Source: Halobaculum rubrum (GTDB lineage: Archaea > Halobacteriota > Halobacteria > Halobacteriales > Haloferacaceae). From it: a stretch of 64,000 nucleotides of DNA. This document shows positions 1-7,452 of the stretch, piece after piece (position 1 is the first letter of the stretch; each line of letters begins with the position of its first letter). Both the position numbers and the translations under genes were made by a program. The stretch is from NCBI RefSeq assembly GCF_019880225.1, contig NZ_CP082284.1:2790001-2854000 (forward strand), given 5' to 3'. The notes beneath the pieces were generated by a model. That model was given only the letters and a program-made list of their open reading frames with translations. It was not told the origin of the DNA and did no database searches.

Positions 1-597
1 AGTGAGATTGCGGGAAGGACTGCACCTGAAAAGGATGATACTGAGTGTTGGGGTGGTGATATTCCGTGGGCCACCCCGAGTGAGATCACGTCGTTGGTGG
101 GCCAGACAATTGATGACACCGAGGAACAACTAACGGAATTGGCCTTGGATAAGGTTTCTTCCAACCTCTTGCCACCAATGTCTGTGCTGATGACAACACG
201 AGCGACAATCGGTGAGTGTGCTGTCAACACAGTCGAAATGACGACAAATCAAGGATTCAAGAATATCATCCCCGGAAAAAGGCTTGATACTTGGTACACC
301 TACTATCGCTTGGATTACGAGAAAGACTACTTAGCAAGTCTCTCAAAAGGTAGTACATTCCCTGAAGTTGGGAAGGACACCGTAGAGAACTTCGTAATTC
401 CAATTCCCCCATTAGAGGAACAACGTAAGATTGGAGAAAAACTTCGGTCTGTGGACGAGCAAATTCTGTCATATAAAGAGAACAAGTCACAGTACGAACG
501 CCTCAAACGCGGTCTAATGCAAGACCTCCTCTCGGGAACAGTCCGCACAACCGACACTAACATAGAGGTTCCCGAGGAGATCGCGCAGTATGGTTAG
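1..597 (+). CDS. hsdS: Type I restriction-modification specificity subunit HsdS, C-terminal fragment (window edge)
   Basis: The frame is open from the first base, so the gene starts outside the window and only the last 198 residues are visible. Near the edge is the target-recognition start typical of HsdS (W-G-G-D-I-P-W-A-T-P). Near the end is the conserved P-P-L-E-E-Q-R-K-I followed by a long amphipathic helix, the spacer that joins the two recognition domains. HsdS sets the DNA sequence recognised by the HsdM/HsdR complex. No hsdM is in view; it is probably upstream. Base composition is clearly poorer in GC than in the later housekeeping genes. The stop overlaps the start of the next gene. 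Confidence 0.9.
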   Translation, partial: SEIAGRTAPEKDDTECWGGDIPWATPSEITSLVGQTIDDTEEQLTELALDKVSSNLLPPMSVLMTTRATIGECAVNTVEMTTNQGFKNIIPGKRLDTWYTYYRLDYEKDYLASLSKGSTFPEVGKDTVENFVIPIPPLEEQRKIGEKLRSVDEQILSYKENKSQYERLKRGLMQDLLSGTVRTTDTNIEVPEEIAQYG

Positions 598-925
598 TGA
601 CCAAGGCCTGAGTTACGCTATTGGTAATCTCCTCGCTGGTCCGAGCCAATGGAAAAGAATGTATTCCACAGGTGCCACGGTCGCTTTCATTACCAATGTT
701 CTACTTGCGTATTTGAATGTACTACCACCACTATATTCTGATTCAAGTTCACGACTGGCTAATGCACTCGGAGTTCTTTTCTTGGAACTTGCTAACGCGA
801 TGATGCCTCTAATCGCTCTTGCACTTGATAGGCCAGGAAAAGCCGTACTAACAGCAGTACTGTACGTGATTGTTGGGCTGGCAGTTTGGACGATGAAATA
901 CGAGTCCGCAACCAGAGGGTACTAA
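590..925 (+). CDS. Small three-helix membrane protein inside the hsd operon, unknown function
   Basis: 111 residues that I do not recognise. The ATG lies 8 nt inside the end of hsdS, and the stop overlaps the hsdR start as TAATG, so translation is probably coupled to both neighbours. Three hydrophobic segments are visible at about residues 28-48, 60-82 and 86-103, with short charged ends (K-Y-E-S-A-T-R at the C terminus). No catalytic motif or signal-cleavage site is seen. Type I systems do not normally encode a membrane protein between hsdS and hsdR. It may be an accessory or anchoring subunit of this locus, or an unrelated gene caught in the operon. Codon use is AT-rich like hsdS and unlike hsdR. 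Confidence 0.7.
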   Translation: MVSDQGLSYAIGNLLAGPSQWKRMYSTGATVAFITNVLLAYLNVLPPLYSDSSSRLANALGVLFLELANAMMPLIALALDRPGKAVLTAVLYVIVGLAVWTMKYESATRGY

Positions 926-3885
926 TGGTCAGTATTCCATCCGAGGGCGGCGTCGAACGCTCGCTTCTCTCGTGGCTCGACGGCGTCGGATGGGAAACTC
1001 ACGGGCAGGACGGCGACCGTGGCGCGAACGTTCTCGATGAAGCCTACGAACGCGATAGCCACGAAGTCATCTACTGGAACCTCCTTGCCGAGCAGGTCGT
1101 CGCGCTCAACGATGCCGTCACCGAGGACAACGTCGAGAAGTTCATCTCCTCATTGAAGCGCGACCTCGATGCGGAGAACCTTATGGACGGCAACCGTGAG
1201 TTCCACCGTCTCCTCACTAAGGGCAAGACATTCTCCGTCCAACACGACGACGGGACGACCGAGACGATCTACGTTGACCTGATCGACTACGAGAACCCCG
1301 AGAACAATCGCTTCCACGCGGTGAATCAGTTCTCCGTTTCCCGCGAGACGACCATCCGGCCCGACGTGAATCTGTTCGTCAACGGGATTCCGCTCGTGAC
1401 GATGGAACTCAAGAGCCGGGCACAAGATAACGACTGGCACGACGCCGTCCGCGACCTCAAAGACTACGAGGAAGACGTTCCCCGGCTGTTCGTACCCGGT
1501 CTGTTCAACATCGCCGCCGACACGATGGAACTCCGCTACGGCGCGGTCGGCGCACCGAAGGAGTTCTACGAGCCGTGGAAGGACGCTCCCGAGGTGTACA
1601 AGGACGACAATACGATGCGGCAGGCGGTAAAGGCGATCTGCAACCCCGAGACGCTCCTCGATCTGCTGAAGCACTTCGTCTTCTACGAGCGACGGGCCGG
1701 TGGTGACGCGAAGATCGTCCCCCGGTACATGCAGTACTACGCGGTCAACGAGATTCTCAACCGCGTCGATGAGGCGGAACACAAGCGCGGACTCATCTGG
1801 CACACACAAGGGTCGGGCAAGTCCTTCACGATGCTGTACGCCGCCGAGAATCTTCTCTCACGTCCAACAGTTGCCCGTAACCCGCAGGTGTTCGTCATCG
1901 TGGACACGGACAAACTCAACAGCCAGATGCGGGACCAACTGGCGAACCTCTCGCTTGATCGGTGGACGGAAGCCGAGAGTATCGATCACCTGCAACGACT
2001 CATCGAGCAGGGGCAGAGCGAACTGGTTCTCACGACCATCCAGAAGTTCGAGAGCGTTGACCCGGACGTGCAGGGCAACGACGAGGTGATCGTCATGTCC
2101 GACGAGGCGCACCGCTTCATGGAGGCCGACCTCGGAAGCCGACTCGATGCGGCGTTGCCTGACTGTTACCACTTCGGCTTCACCGGAACTCCCGTCCGAG
2201 AGGGAGAACGCGAGAAGGACAAGAACACGTTCCGCGAGTTCTCCCCCGAGGGTGAGGACTACCTCCACCGCTACTCCGTGAAGCAAGGCATCGAGGACGG
2301 CCTGATTCTTCCCGTGTACTTCACGCTCCGTCACGAGATGGAGTGGGAGATCGATGAGGCGGGACTCGATGAGGAGTTCGAGCAGGAGTTCCGCGGCATG
2401 ACGAGCGACGAGAAGCGGGAGTTCATCCGCGACAACGTGAACGCGACGACGCTCGCGGAGATCGAACCGCGTGTTGATCGCGCCGTCGATGAGATCGACC
2501 AACACTACGACGAACACGTTGACCCCAACGGATGGAAGGGAATGGTCGTCACTCCGAGTCGGCGGTCGGCGGCGCTCTATGGGGAACGACTCATCGAGCG
2601 GCGGGGTGAGGAGGAAGTAGAAGTTCTGTACACTTCGACCAAGGACGACCCGGATCTGATACAGCAGTTCCACACCGACTCAGAGGAGCGCGACAGCATC
2701 GTGAAGGCGTTCAATCAGGAGGAGAACCCGAATCTCCTCGTTGTCCACAACATGCTCCTGACCGGCTTCGATGCGCCGGTGCTGAAAACGATGTACCTCG
2801 ACCGCAACCTGAAGAACCACAATCTCATGCAGGCCATCGCCCGGACGAACCGGCCTGCCGCCGGGAAGGAGAACGGCGAGATCGTTGACTTCCAAGGCGT
2901 GTTCGAGAACATCGATGAAGCGTTGGACTACGATGCCGAGACGAAGGCATACGCTGCCCGCGACAAGGACGAACTGTTCGACGAACTCGTAGACCAGTTG
3001 GAGTCGGTGATGAGCATCTTCGACGGAATTCCGAAGGACAACACGCAGGAAGCGACCTACGATGCGGTCAACCGCGTGAGTACCCATCCCGAACGGCGCG
3101 AGTTCAAGCAGCGGTTCCGTCGGCTCCAGAATCTCTACGAGGCAGTTGCACCGGATGGGCGGCTCGTGAAGGAAGGCATCGAGCGTGACTACAAGTGGCT
3201 GAGCCGAATCCATGTCGCGTTCAAGCGGACGACCTCCGGTGACGACGACCCTGAGGAGGATATGCGTGAGAAGACGCGCGACATTATCAGCAACAACGTC
3301 GAAATCACGGAGATCAAGCGCGACTTCCCGACGTACAAACTCGGGGAAGAGTTCCTCGAGGACGTTGAGGGGCTGGACAATCCCGGCGTGAAGGCATCAC
3401 AGATCGCTCACGCTACACGGGAACATCTTCACCCACGGGAGAATCAGAATCCCCGCTATAAGCGGTTGAGTGAGCGCGTAACCGATATTGTTGGACGGTG
3501 GCAGGGGGACGAAATGAGCGACCCCGAGGCGGTTGAGGCACTCAAATCCGTTGAGGAGGAACTACTGTCGGTCGAAGAAGACGCTGAGGAGCAAGGAATG
3601 GATGATGCGGAGTTCGCCATCTACACGCACCTCACAGAGGAAACGCCGGAGGCGGTGGATTCAGACGATCACGCCGAAGAAGTTGCTGAGGAGATCGTCT
3701 CTCAGTTCCGCGACCGAGTTGACCGCGATTACTACGGATGGAAGACCAACCAACAGACTATCGCGGAGATCGAACGCATCCTGCTGGATGTTCTGGTCGT
3801 GAACCACGACCTCGGACACCTCATCCAAGGTGACGATGAGTTCGTGGATGACGTTCGGAACTACCTCATCGAGAACGATGGCTAA
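925..3885 (+). CDS. hsdR: Type I restriction endonuclease subunit R (HsdR)
   Basis: 986 residues, normal for HsdR, the ATP-dependent translocase and nuclease of type I systems. The nuclease domain shows P-D (about residue 142) followed by M-E-L-K-S (about 157), the PD-(D/E)xK core. Helicase motifs follow in order: Q-G-S-G-K-S (about 295), D-E-A-H (about 392), F-T-G-T-P (about 418) and A-R-T-N-R (about 638). The C-terminal third is charged and helical, as expected for HsdM contact. I chose the ATG at 925 because it overlaps the preceding stop (TAATG); an in-frame ATG at 886 would overlap the upstream gene by 40 nt. The next gene starts 8 nt before this stop. Confidence 0.95.
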   Translation: MVSIPSEGGVERSLLSWLDGVGWETHGQDGDRGANVLDEAYERDSHEVIYWNLLAEQVVALNDAVTEDNVEKFISSLKRDLDAENLMDGNREFHRLLTKGKTFSVQHDDGTTETIYVDLIDYENPENNRFHAVNQFSVSRETTIRPDVNLFVNGIPLVTMELKSRAQDNDWHDAVRDLKDYEEDVPRLFVPGLFNIAADTMELRYGAVGAPKEFYEPWKDAPEVYKDDNTMRQAVKAICNPETLLDLLKHFVFYERRAGGDAKIVPRYMQYYAVNEILNRVDEAEHKRGLIWHTQGSGKSFTMLYAAENLLSRPTVARNPQVFVIVDTDKLNSQMRDQLANLSLDRWTEAESIDHLQRLIEQGQSELVLTTIQKFESVDPDVQGNDEVIVMSDEAHRFMEADLGSRLDAALPDCYHFGFTGTPVREGEREKDKNTFREFSPEGEDYLHRYSVKQGIEDGLILPVYFTLRHEMEWEIDEAGLDEEFEQEFRGMTSDEKREFIRDNVNATTLAEIEPRVDRAVDEIDQHYDEHVDPNGWKGMVVTPSRRSAALYGERLIERRGEEEVEVLYTSTKDDPDLIQQFHTDSEERDSIVKAFNQEENPNLLVVHNMLLTGFDAPVLKTMYLDRNLKNHNLMQAIARTNRPAAGKENGEIVDFQGVFENIDEALDYDAETKAYAARDKDELFDELVDQLESVMSIFDGIPKDNTQEATYDAVNRVSTHPERREFKQRFRRLQNLYEAVAPDGRLVKEGIERDYKWLSRIHVAFKRTTSGDDDPEEDMREKTRDIISNNVEITEIKRDFPTYKLGEEFLEDVEGLDNPGVKASQIAHATREHLHPRENQNPRYKRLSERVTDIVGRWQGDEMSDPEAVEALKSVEEELLSVEEDAEEQGMDDAEFAIYTHLTEETPEAVDSDDHAEEVAEEIVSQFRDRVDRDYYGWKTNQQTIAEIERILLDVLVVNHDLGHLIQGDDEFVDDVRNYLIENDG

Positions 3886-4600
3886 CTCCCCTGTCCACGA
3901 GATCGACCTGCTCGGGGAGTCCGTGGAGTACGAGGTTCGGTACAGCCCGGACGCGACGGAACCCCGCCTCGATGTGGACATTCACGGTGTGACAGTAACC
4001 CTTCCTGAGTCCACGGAATCAACTCCCACAGAACTGCTTCAGGAGAACGCTGTATGGGTGACGGAGAAGAAGCGACGGTACGACTCGTTCCGTGAGCAGA
4101 TCCCAGAGCGTCGCTTCATCGAGGGCGAGGACTTCCCATACCTCGGAGAGGATCGAGAGGTCATTGTCGAACGCCGGCCTTCCTCGGAGGTTGACGAGGA
4201 GACGTTCAGACTGGCGGAGCATCACGTCGAGGACACATCGCTGAAGCGGGCACTCGAATCGCTCTACCGAAGGAAAGCCCGTGAGAGATTTGAGAGTCGG
4301 GCAGAGTCGTTCGCTGTGGAGATGGGCGTCTCCTATGAGCAAATCGAGGTACGCAATCAGCGGACGAAGTGGGGTTCTTGTTCGACCTCTGGTACGCTCG
4401 GCCTGAACTGGCGACTGATGATGGCTCCTCCCGAGATCATCGACTACATCGTTGTTCACGAACTGGCACACCTTCGAGAATCAAGCCACGGCGACAAGTT
4501 TTGGTCACTTGTGGGCGAGTATGATCCAGAATACAAGGATCACGCTCAATGGCTGGAACAAAACAGCACGAAGTTGATGTTCTCTGAAGACGACCTATGA
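3878..4600 (+). CDS. YgjP-like (DUF45/WLM family) zinc metallopeptidase
   Basis: 240 residues. The C-terminal half carries H-E-L-A-H at about residue 193 followed by S-H-G-D-K-F-W, the zinc-binding signature of the YgjP/M48-related group. Upstream is the W-G-S-C segment (about residue 166) conserved in the same family. Its substrate is unknown. It overlaps the end of hsdR by 8 nt, so it belongs to the same transcript; genes of this family are often found next to type I hsdR, though their role there is not settled. The ATG at 3878 fits the operon; an ATG 48 nt upstream would lie deep inside hsdR. Confidence 0.88.
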   Translation: MANSPVHEIDLLGESVEYEVRYSPDATEPRLDVDIHGVTVTLPESTESTPTELLQENAVWVTEKKRRYDSFREQIPERRFIEGEDFPYLGEDREVIVERRPSSEVDEETFRLAEHHVEDTSLKRALESLYRRKARERFESRAESFAVEMGVSYEQIEVRNQRTKWGSCSTSGTLGLNWRLMMAPPEIIDYIVVHELAHLRESSHGDKFWSLVGEYDPEYKDHAQWLEQNSTKLMFSEDDL

Positions 4601-4749
4601 GGCCCATGTTCCTCTCAGAACGGAACAACGCATCGAGCGGGCGTGGATCGGCGTAGCACCGATAATCAAACATTTGTAAAATTCTCTTTTTCCGGCCCCG
4701 GCCACACGCGGGCACACGCATCGTCACACGCGCGCGGCCGCCCGCCCTG

Positions 4750-4800
4750 CTGTGCTGTTGCTGTTGCTGTGCTGTTGCTGTTGCTGTGCTGTTGCTGTAG
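4750..4800 (+). repeat. Three tandem copies of a 17-bp CTG-rich unit
   Basis: The unit CTGTGCTGTTGCTGTTG occurs at 4750-4766 and 4767-4783 exactly, and at 4784-4800 with one change near its end. It is not inside a gene. It may vary in copy number by slippage. Confidence 0.9.
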
Positions 4801-4826
4801 GTGGTAAGTGTATAGTTCGGTAAGAA

Positions 4827-4944
4827 AACACGCTCGATGTACTGTTACCGTTAAGAGATCAGTATATAGTTGATCTCAAGATATAGTAGATAATTCGTAG
4901 TGTTTCAAACACGCTCGATGCATTGTAACCTTCAGCAGATCAGT
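4827..4944 (+). repeat. Pair of imperfect 37-bp direct repeats
   Basis: Copies at 4827-4863 and 4908-4944 both begin AACACGCTCGATG and both end GATCAGT. They agree at 30 of 37 positions. The spacer is AT-rich (tatatagt...atatagtag). They could be protein-binding iterons or remnants of a duplication. Confidence 0.8.
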
Positions 4945-5554
4945 TGAAGGTCAGTACCTTGGGGTATCTCCAGAGGAGTAGTCCGTTTGAGTATGGGAAG
5001 TGAGATACCATAGATAACGGAGGGACACACAAACAACTGTAGTCCAACCCAAGGCGCTTCACGGTGGTGCAGAGACGTTTCTTATCAGATTAAGTAGTGT
5101 GTATCTCGAAAGATCAAAAACGGATTGTGAGCCATCTCTGAGGGCCTGAGTGAGAGCGGCCGAATGGCGCAGAAGAATTTTACAATTGTCCAATTAAGGA
5201 GTTGGAACATTACCCGGAATTCTGACCGCGCATATATGTAAGCCGGTGCGCGAAAATGCCGGTCTGAGACTGGGGTTTGCGGGTTGCGGGCGAAGTTTTT
5301 GGGCGTCTTGGAGGTCGAGGAATGTGCGTAAATGGAGGCTCGATGCGGTTAGACAGTAGGGCGACAAATGACCGTCAAGACAATATCGTAGATGGCGCTT
5401 TGCCGAACAGATCTATCTGGCAGCATCAGTTCTTTTCACAGAGTCGATTAAACTCAGGATCGATTTACGTTGTTCCACGTAACCGTTGGTTTTATGTGGG
5501 AATCTGAAGATAGTTGTAGGTAGAAGGCCTGTTTCGGGGACTCACCGAGGCGAA

Positions 5555-5615
5555 CCATTCAGAGTGCGCCATCTGCTTTCAAGGCAGACGCAATAGGCCA
5601 CTCTGCCACCCCACC
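5555..5615 (-). pseudogene. tRNA-Ser(UGA) 5' portion, 3' third not recognisable
   Basis: Read on the minus strand from G1 at 5615: acceptor GGTGGGG, T8-G9, a class II D arm with GCA/TGC stem, then an anticodon stem TCTGC/GCAGA around loop CTTGAAA with anticodon TGA (serine). After 5572 there should be a long variable arm, a T arm with TTCRAAT and the 3' acceptor CCCCACC. The following bases show only TTCGCCT without a pairing stem, and no matching acceptor strand. I also searched down to 4600 and found no split-off 3' half. This is therefore a truncated tRNA copy, possibly left by integration or recombination of the island to its left. Confidence 0.65.
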
Positions 5616-5702
5616 ACGGAGTCACCTTTCGCGGTCGGCGTCTAAGAGCTACCGGTCCACTGCGGAGCGACGATCCCGGACCAGCGTCGGCTTCGGCTCC
5701 GC

Positions 5703-6449
5703 TCACTCGTCGAGGACGACCGCGCCGTCGCGCACGCGCAGGCCGTGCTCGTGGACGAACGTCGCCGTGTGTTCGGGGACGACGCGCTCGGTCTCGATTC
5801 GACCCCACAGCACCGGCAGGAGGTCACGCAGGTCCGCGGCCGTGTCGACGCCGACGTGCATCGGGAGGAACTCGACGCGGTGGCCGGCGTCGTTCGCGCG
5901 GTCGACAAGCGTCTCCAGCTCCGCCGTCTCGAAGGCGGCCTCGTAGTCGACGGGGGCGGTGAAGCCCGCGTAGTACGTCCGACCGCGGGTCGAGGGCCCG
6001 AGGACGGTCTGGTTGCCGCGGAGCTTCATCGCCGCCGAGTCGATCACGGTGCGGGTGAGCAACGGCGCGGTCCCCCGCGTGACGGCGACGGAGTCGACGC
6101 CTTCCTCGCGCAGCAGGTGCGTGGCCGTGTTGCCCGCGCGCGCCGAGAGCGTCGAGCCGACCTGCGGCTCGAATCGCGCCTCGGTCACATCTTCCAGTGC
6201 GTCGCCCGCGAGCGCGCGCAGTTGGGCCTCGCTGGCGGTGTCGCTGACGTACTCGTCGGGGAGGAGGTCGTCGGGACGGAAGTTGACGAGCAGGTCGCCG
6301 CCGGAGCGCTCGACGGCGCGGAACGTGTCCTTGAGAACCGCGGCGTACAGGTCGGCCGCGTCCGCGGCCGACAGCGGCGTCGTCTCGACGAGTTCGGGCA
6401 AGGCGAGTCCGGGGCGTGGCGGGTCCGCGAGGACGGCAACGACGGTCAT
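5703..6449 (-). CDS. DUF2064-type GT-A-fold protein, possible nucleotide-sugar transferase
   Basis: 248 residues beginning M-T-V-V-A-V-L-A-D-P-P. The N terminus, the alternation of strands and helices, and the D-L-L-V-N-F segment resemble the DUF2064/GT-A superfamily, also found as 'transferase 1' proteins. The middle part has G-P-S-T-R-G-R-T-Y-Y-A-G-F where the family has the donor-site loop. The donor and acceptor are unknown. I set the start at the ATG at 6449 because the family begins right before the first beta strand; an ATG 9 nt upstream is also possible. It is divergent from the small membrane gene at 6509. Confidence 0.6.
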   Translation of the reverse strand: MTVVAVLADPPRPGLALPELVETTPLSAADAADLYAAVLKDTFRAVERSGGDLLVNFRPDDLLPDEYVSDTASEAQLRALAGDALEDVTEARFEPQVGSTLSARAGNTATHLLREEGVDSVAVTRGTAPLLTRTVIDSAAMKLRGNQTVLGPSTRGRTYYAGFTAPVDYEAAFETAELETLVDRANDAGHRVEFLPMHVGVDTAADLRDLLPVLWGRIETERVVPEHTATFVHEHGLRVRDGAVVLDE

Positions 6450-6508
6450 ACTCCGCAATCGGGCGGCACGGGCAAAGGGGTTATCACACGTCCCGACGCA
6501 GGCGAGGC

Positions 6509-6727
6509 ATGGAGTTCACCGCGTCGTTGGTCCGCATGGGGTCGCTGCTGTCGGTGCTCACCGCCGCCGCCGCCGTCGCGTTCCTGCTCGCGACCGGGGG
6601 CGCCGTGCGCGACGTTCCGACGGTCGGCCTGGTCGCGACGGCGGGGCTGCTCGTCGTCGCCACCCTCGCGGCCGTCGCGTGGGGGCGTCGGTCCGCCCGT
6701 GTTCCGTGGGAGACGCCGTACTGGTAA
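6509..6727 (+). CDS. Small two-helix membrane protein, unknown function
   Basis: 72 residues starting M-E-F-T-A-S-L-V. There are two hydrophobic stretches, about residues 12-32 and 42-62, separated by a short loop, and a basic then aromatic tail (R-R-S-A-R-V-P-W-E-T-P-Y-W). Open frame extends further upstream but that part is arginine-rich shadow sequence. No family name is recalled. It lies between two minus-strand genes, so it has its own promoter. Confidence 0.55.
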   Translation: MEFTASLVRMGSLLSVLTAAAAVAFLLATGGAVRDVPTVGLVATAGLLVVATLAAVAWGRRSARVPWETPYW

Positions 6728-6750
6728 TACGGAGAGGCGACCGGAGGTCG

Positions 6751-7383
6751 TCAGCGACTCCGGCGACCCTTGGTCTGCCGGTAGTCGCGCGAGAAGACGT
6801 TCTCGCGGACGTGCTCGAGGAACGCGTCCGCGTCGGCGTCGGTGAGGTCGTCGAGGTCCTTCATCGGGAGTAACTCGAACCCGCGACCGCGGACGGTGGT
6901 CGCGTGTTCGGCATCGGCGTCGAAAGAGTCGGGCGCGCGGGTGGTGTACTCGAGGGCCAACGCCTCCAGCGCGCGCTGGCCGACCGGGACGATCAGCTCG
7001 GGGTTGATCATCCGCACCTCGGCGTTGAGGAACGGCTCGCAGTTGCGCTCCTCCCCGTCGGTCGGGCGTCGGTCGGGGTGCCGACAGCGCGTGAGGTAGG
7101 TCGTATAGACGTTCTGGAGGTCGGGCTCGTCGGAGTCGGGCGGCGAGCGCGAGAGGCCCAACTCGCCGAGCACGCGCTGGATCCGTCGCCCCGCCCCGTC
7201 GCCGGTGAAGGGGACGCCCGTGCGCTCGGCGCTCTCGGTCGGCGCCTCCCCGAGGAACAGGATCTCCGCCTCGGCGTCGCCGTAGCCGTGGACGACGCGC
7301 TCGCGACAGTCGACGAGCGCGGGACAGTGCTGGCAGTCGGTGTCCATCCCGTAGGGGTTCGACAACTCCTCTTGATGCGGCAC
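6751..7383 (-). CDS. Uracil-DNA glycosylase, Fe-S (family IV-like)
   Basis: 210 residues. Cysteines at 17, 20, 100 and 115 match the four ligands of the [4Fe-4S] cluster of thermophile/archaeal UDGs. The active-site loop G-E-A-P-T-E (from 45) followed by T-G-V-P-F-T-G (from 55) is the family motif that holds uracil; a second loop near 168-180 is where the leucine-insertion motif normally lies. It removes uracil from DNA arising from cytosine deamination, the first step of base excision repair. The length is usual for the family. An OGG1-type glycosylase lies at 62.6 kb. Confidence 0.88.
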   Translation of the reverse strand: MPHQEELSNPYGMDTDCQHCPALVDCRERVVHGYGDAEAEILFLGEAPTESAERTGVPFTGDGAGRRIQRVLGELGLSRSPPDSDEPDLQNVYTTYLTRCRHPDRRPTDGEERNCEPFLNAEVRMINPELIVPVGQRALEALALEYTTRAPDSFDADAEHATTVRGRGFELLPMKDLDDLTDADADAFLEHVRENVFSRDYRQTKGRRSR

Positions 7384-7452
7384 TATGTCCCCATCCGATC
7401 CGGGCGAGAATAACAGTGCGGGTCGACACCGGTGGCAGTCACCCGCCCCGGC

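Larger units (their letters stand above)
4601..5554. other. Gene-poor, AT-enriched interval with short repeats
   Basis: About 0.95 kb with no convincing coding frame. An open frame at 5277-5507 has no family features and looks accidental. The interval holds a 17-bp triplet repeat near 4750 and a pair of imperfect 37-bp direct repeats near 4827 and 4908. It ends at a damaged tRNA-Ser. Such non-coding DNA next to a restriction locus and a tRNA remnant looks like the edge of an acquired segment. Confidence 0.6.

Noticed and set aside
4750-4800. CTG-rich array as a possible CRISPR
   Set aside because: The copies are directly adjacent without unique spacers and there are no cas genes in the window.
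5277-5507. 76-residue open frame in the gap before the tRNA-Ser fragment
   Set aside because: No motif, no promoter placement, and odd composition compared with true genes on either side.
5140-5600. tRNA-Ser interrupted by an intron
   Set aside because: I looked for a T arm and a CCCCACC acceptor strand on the minus strand down to 4600 and found neither, so a split gene is not supported.
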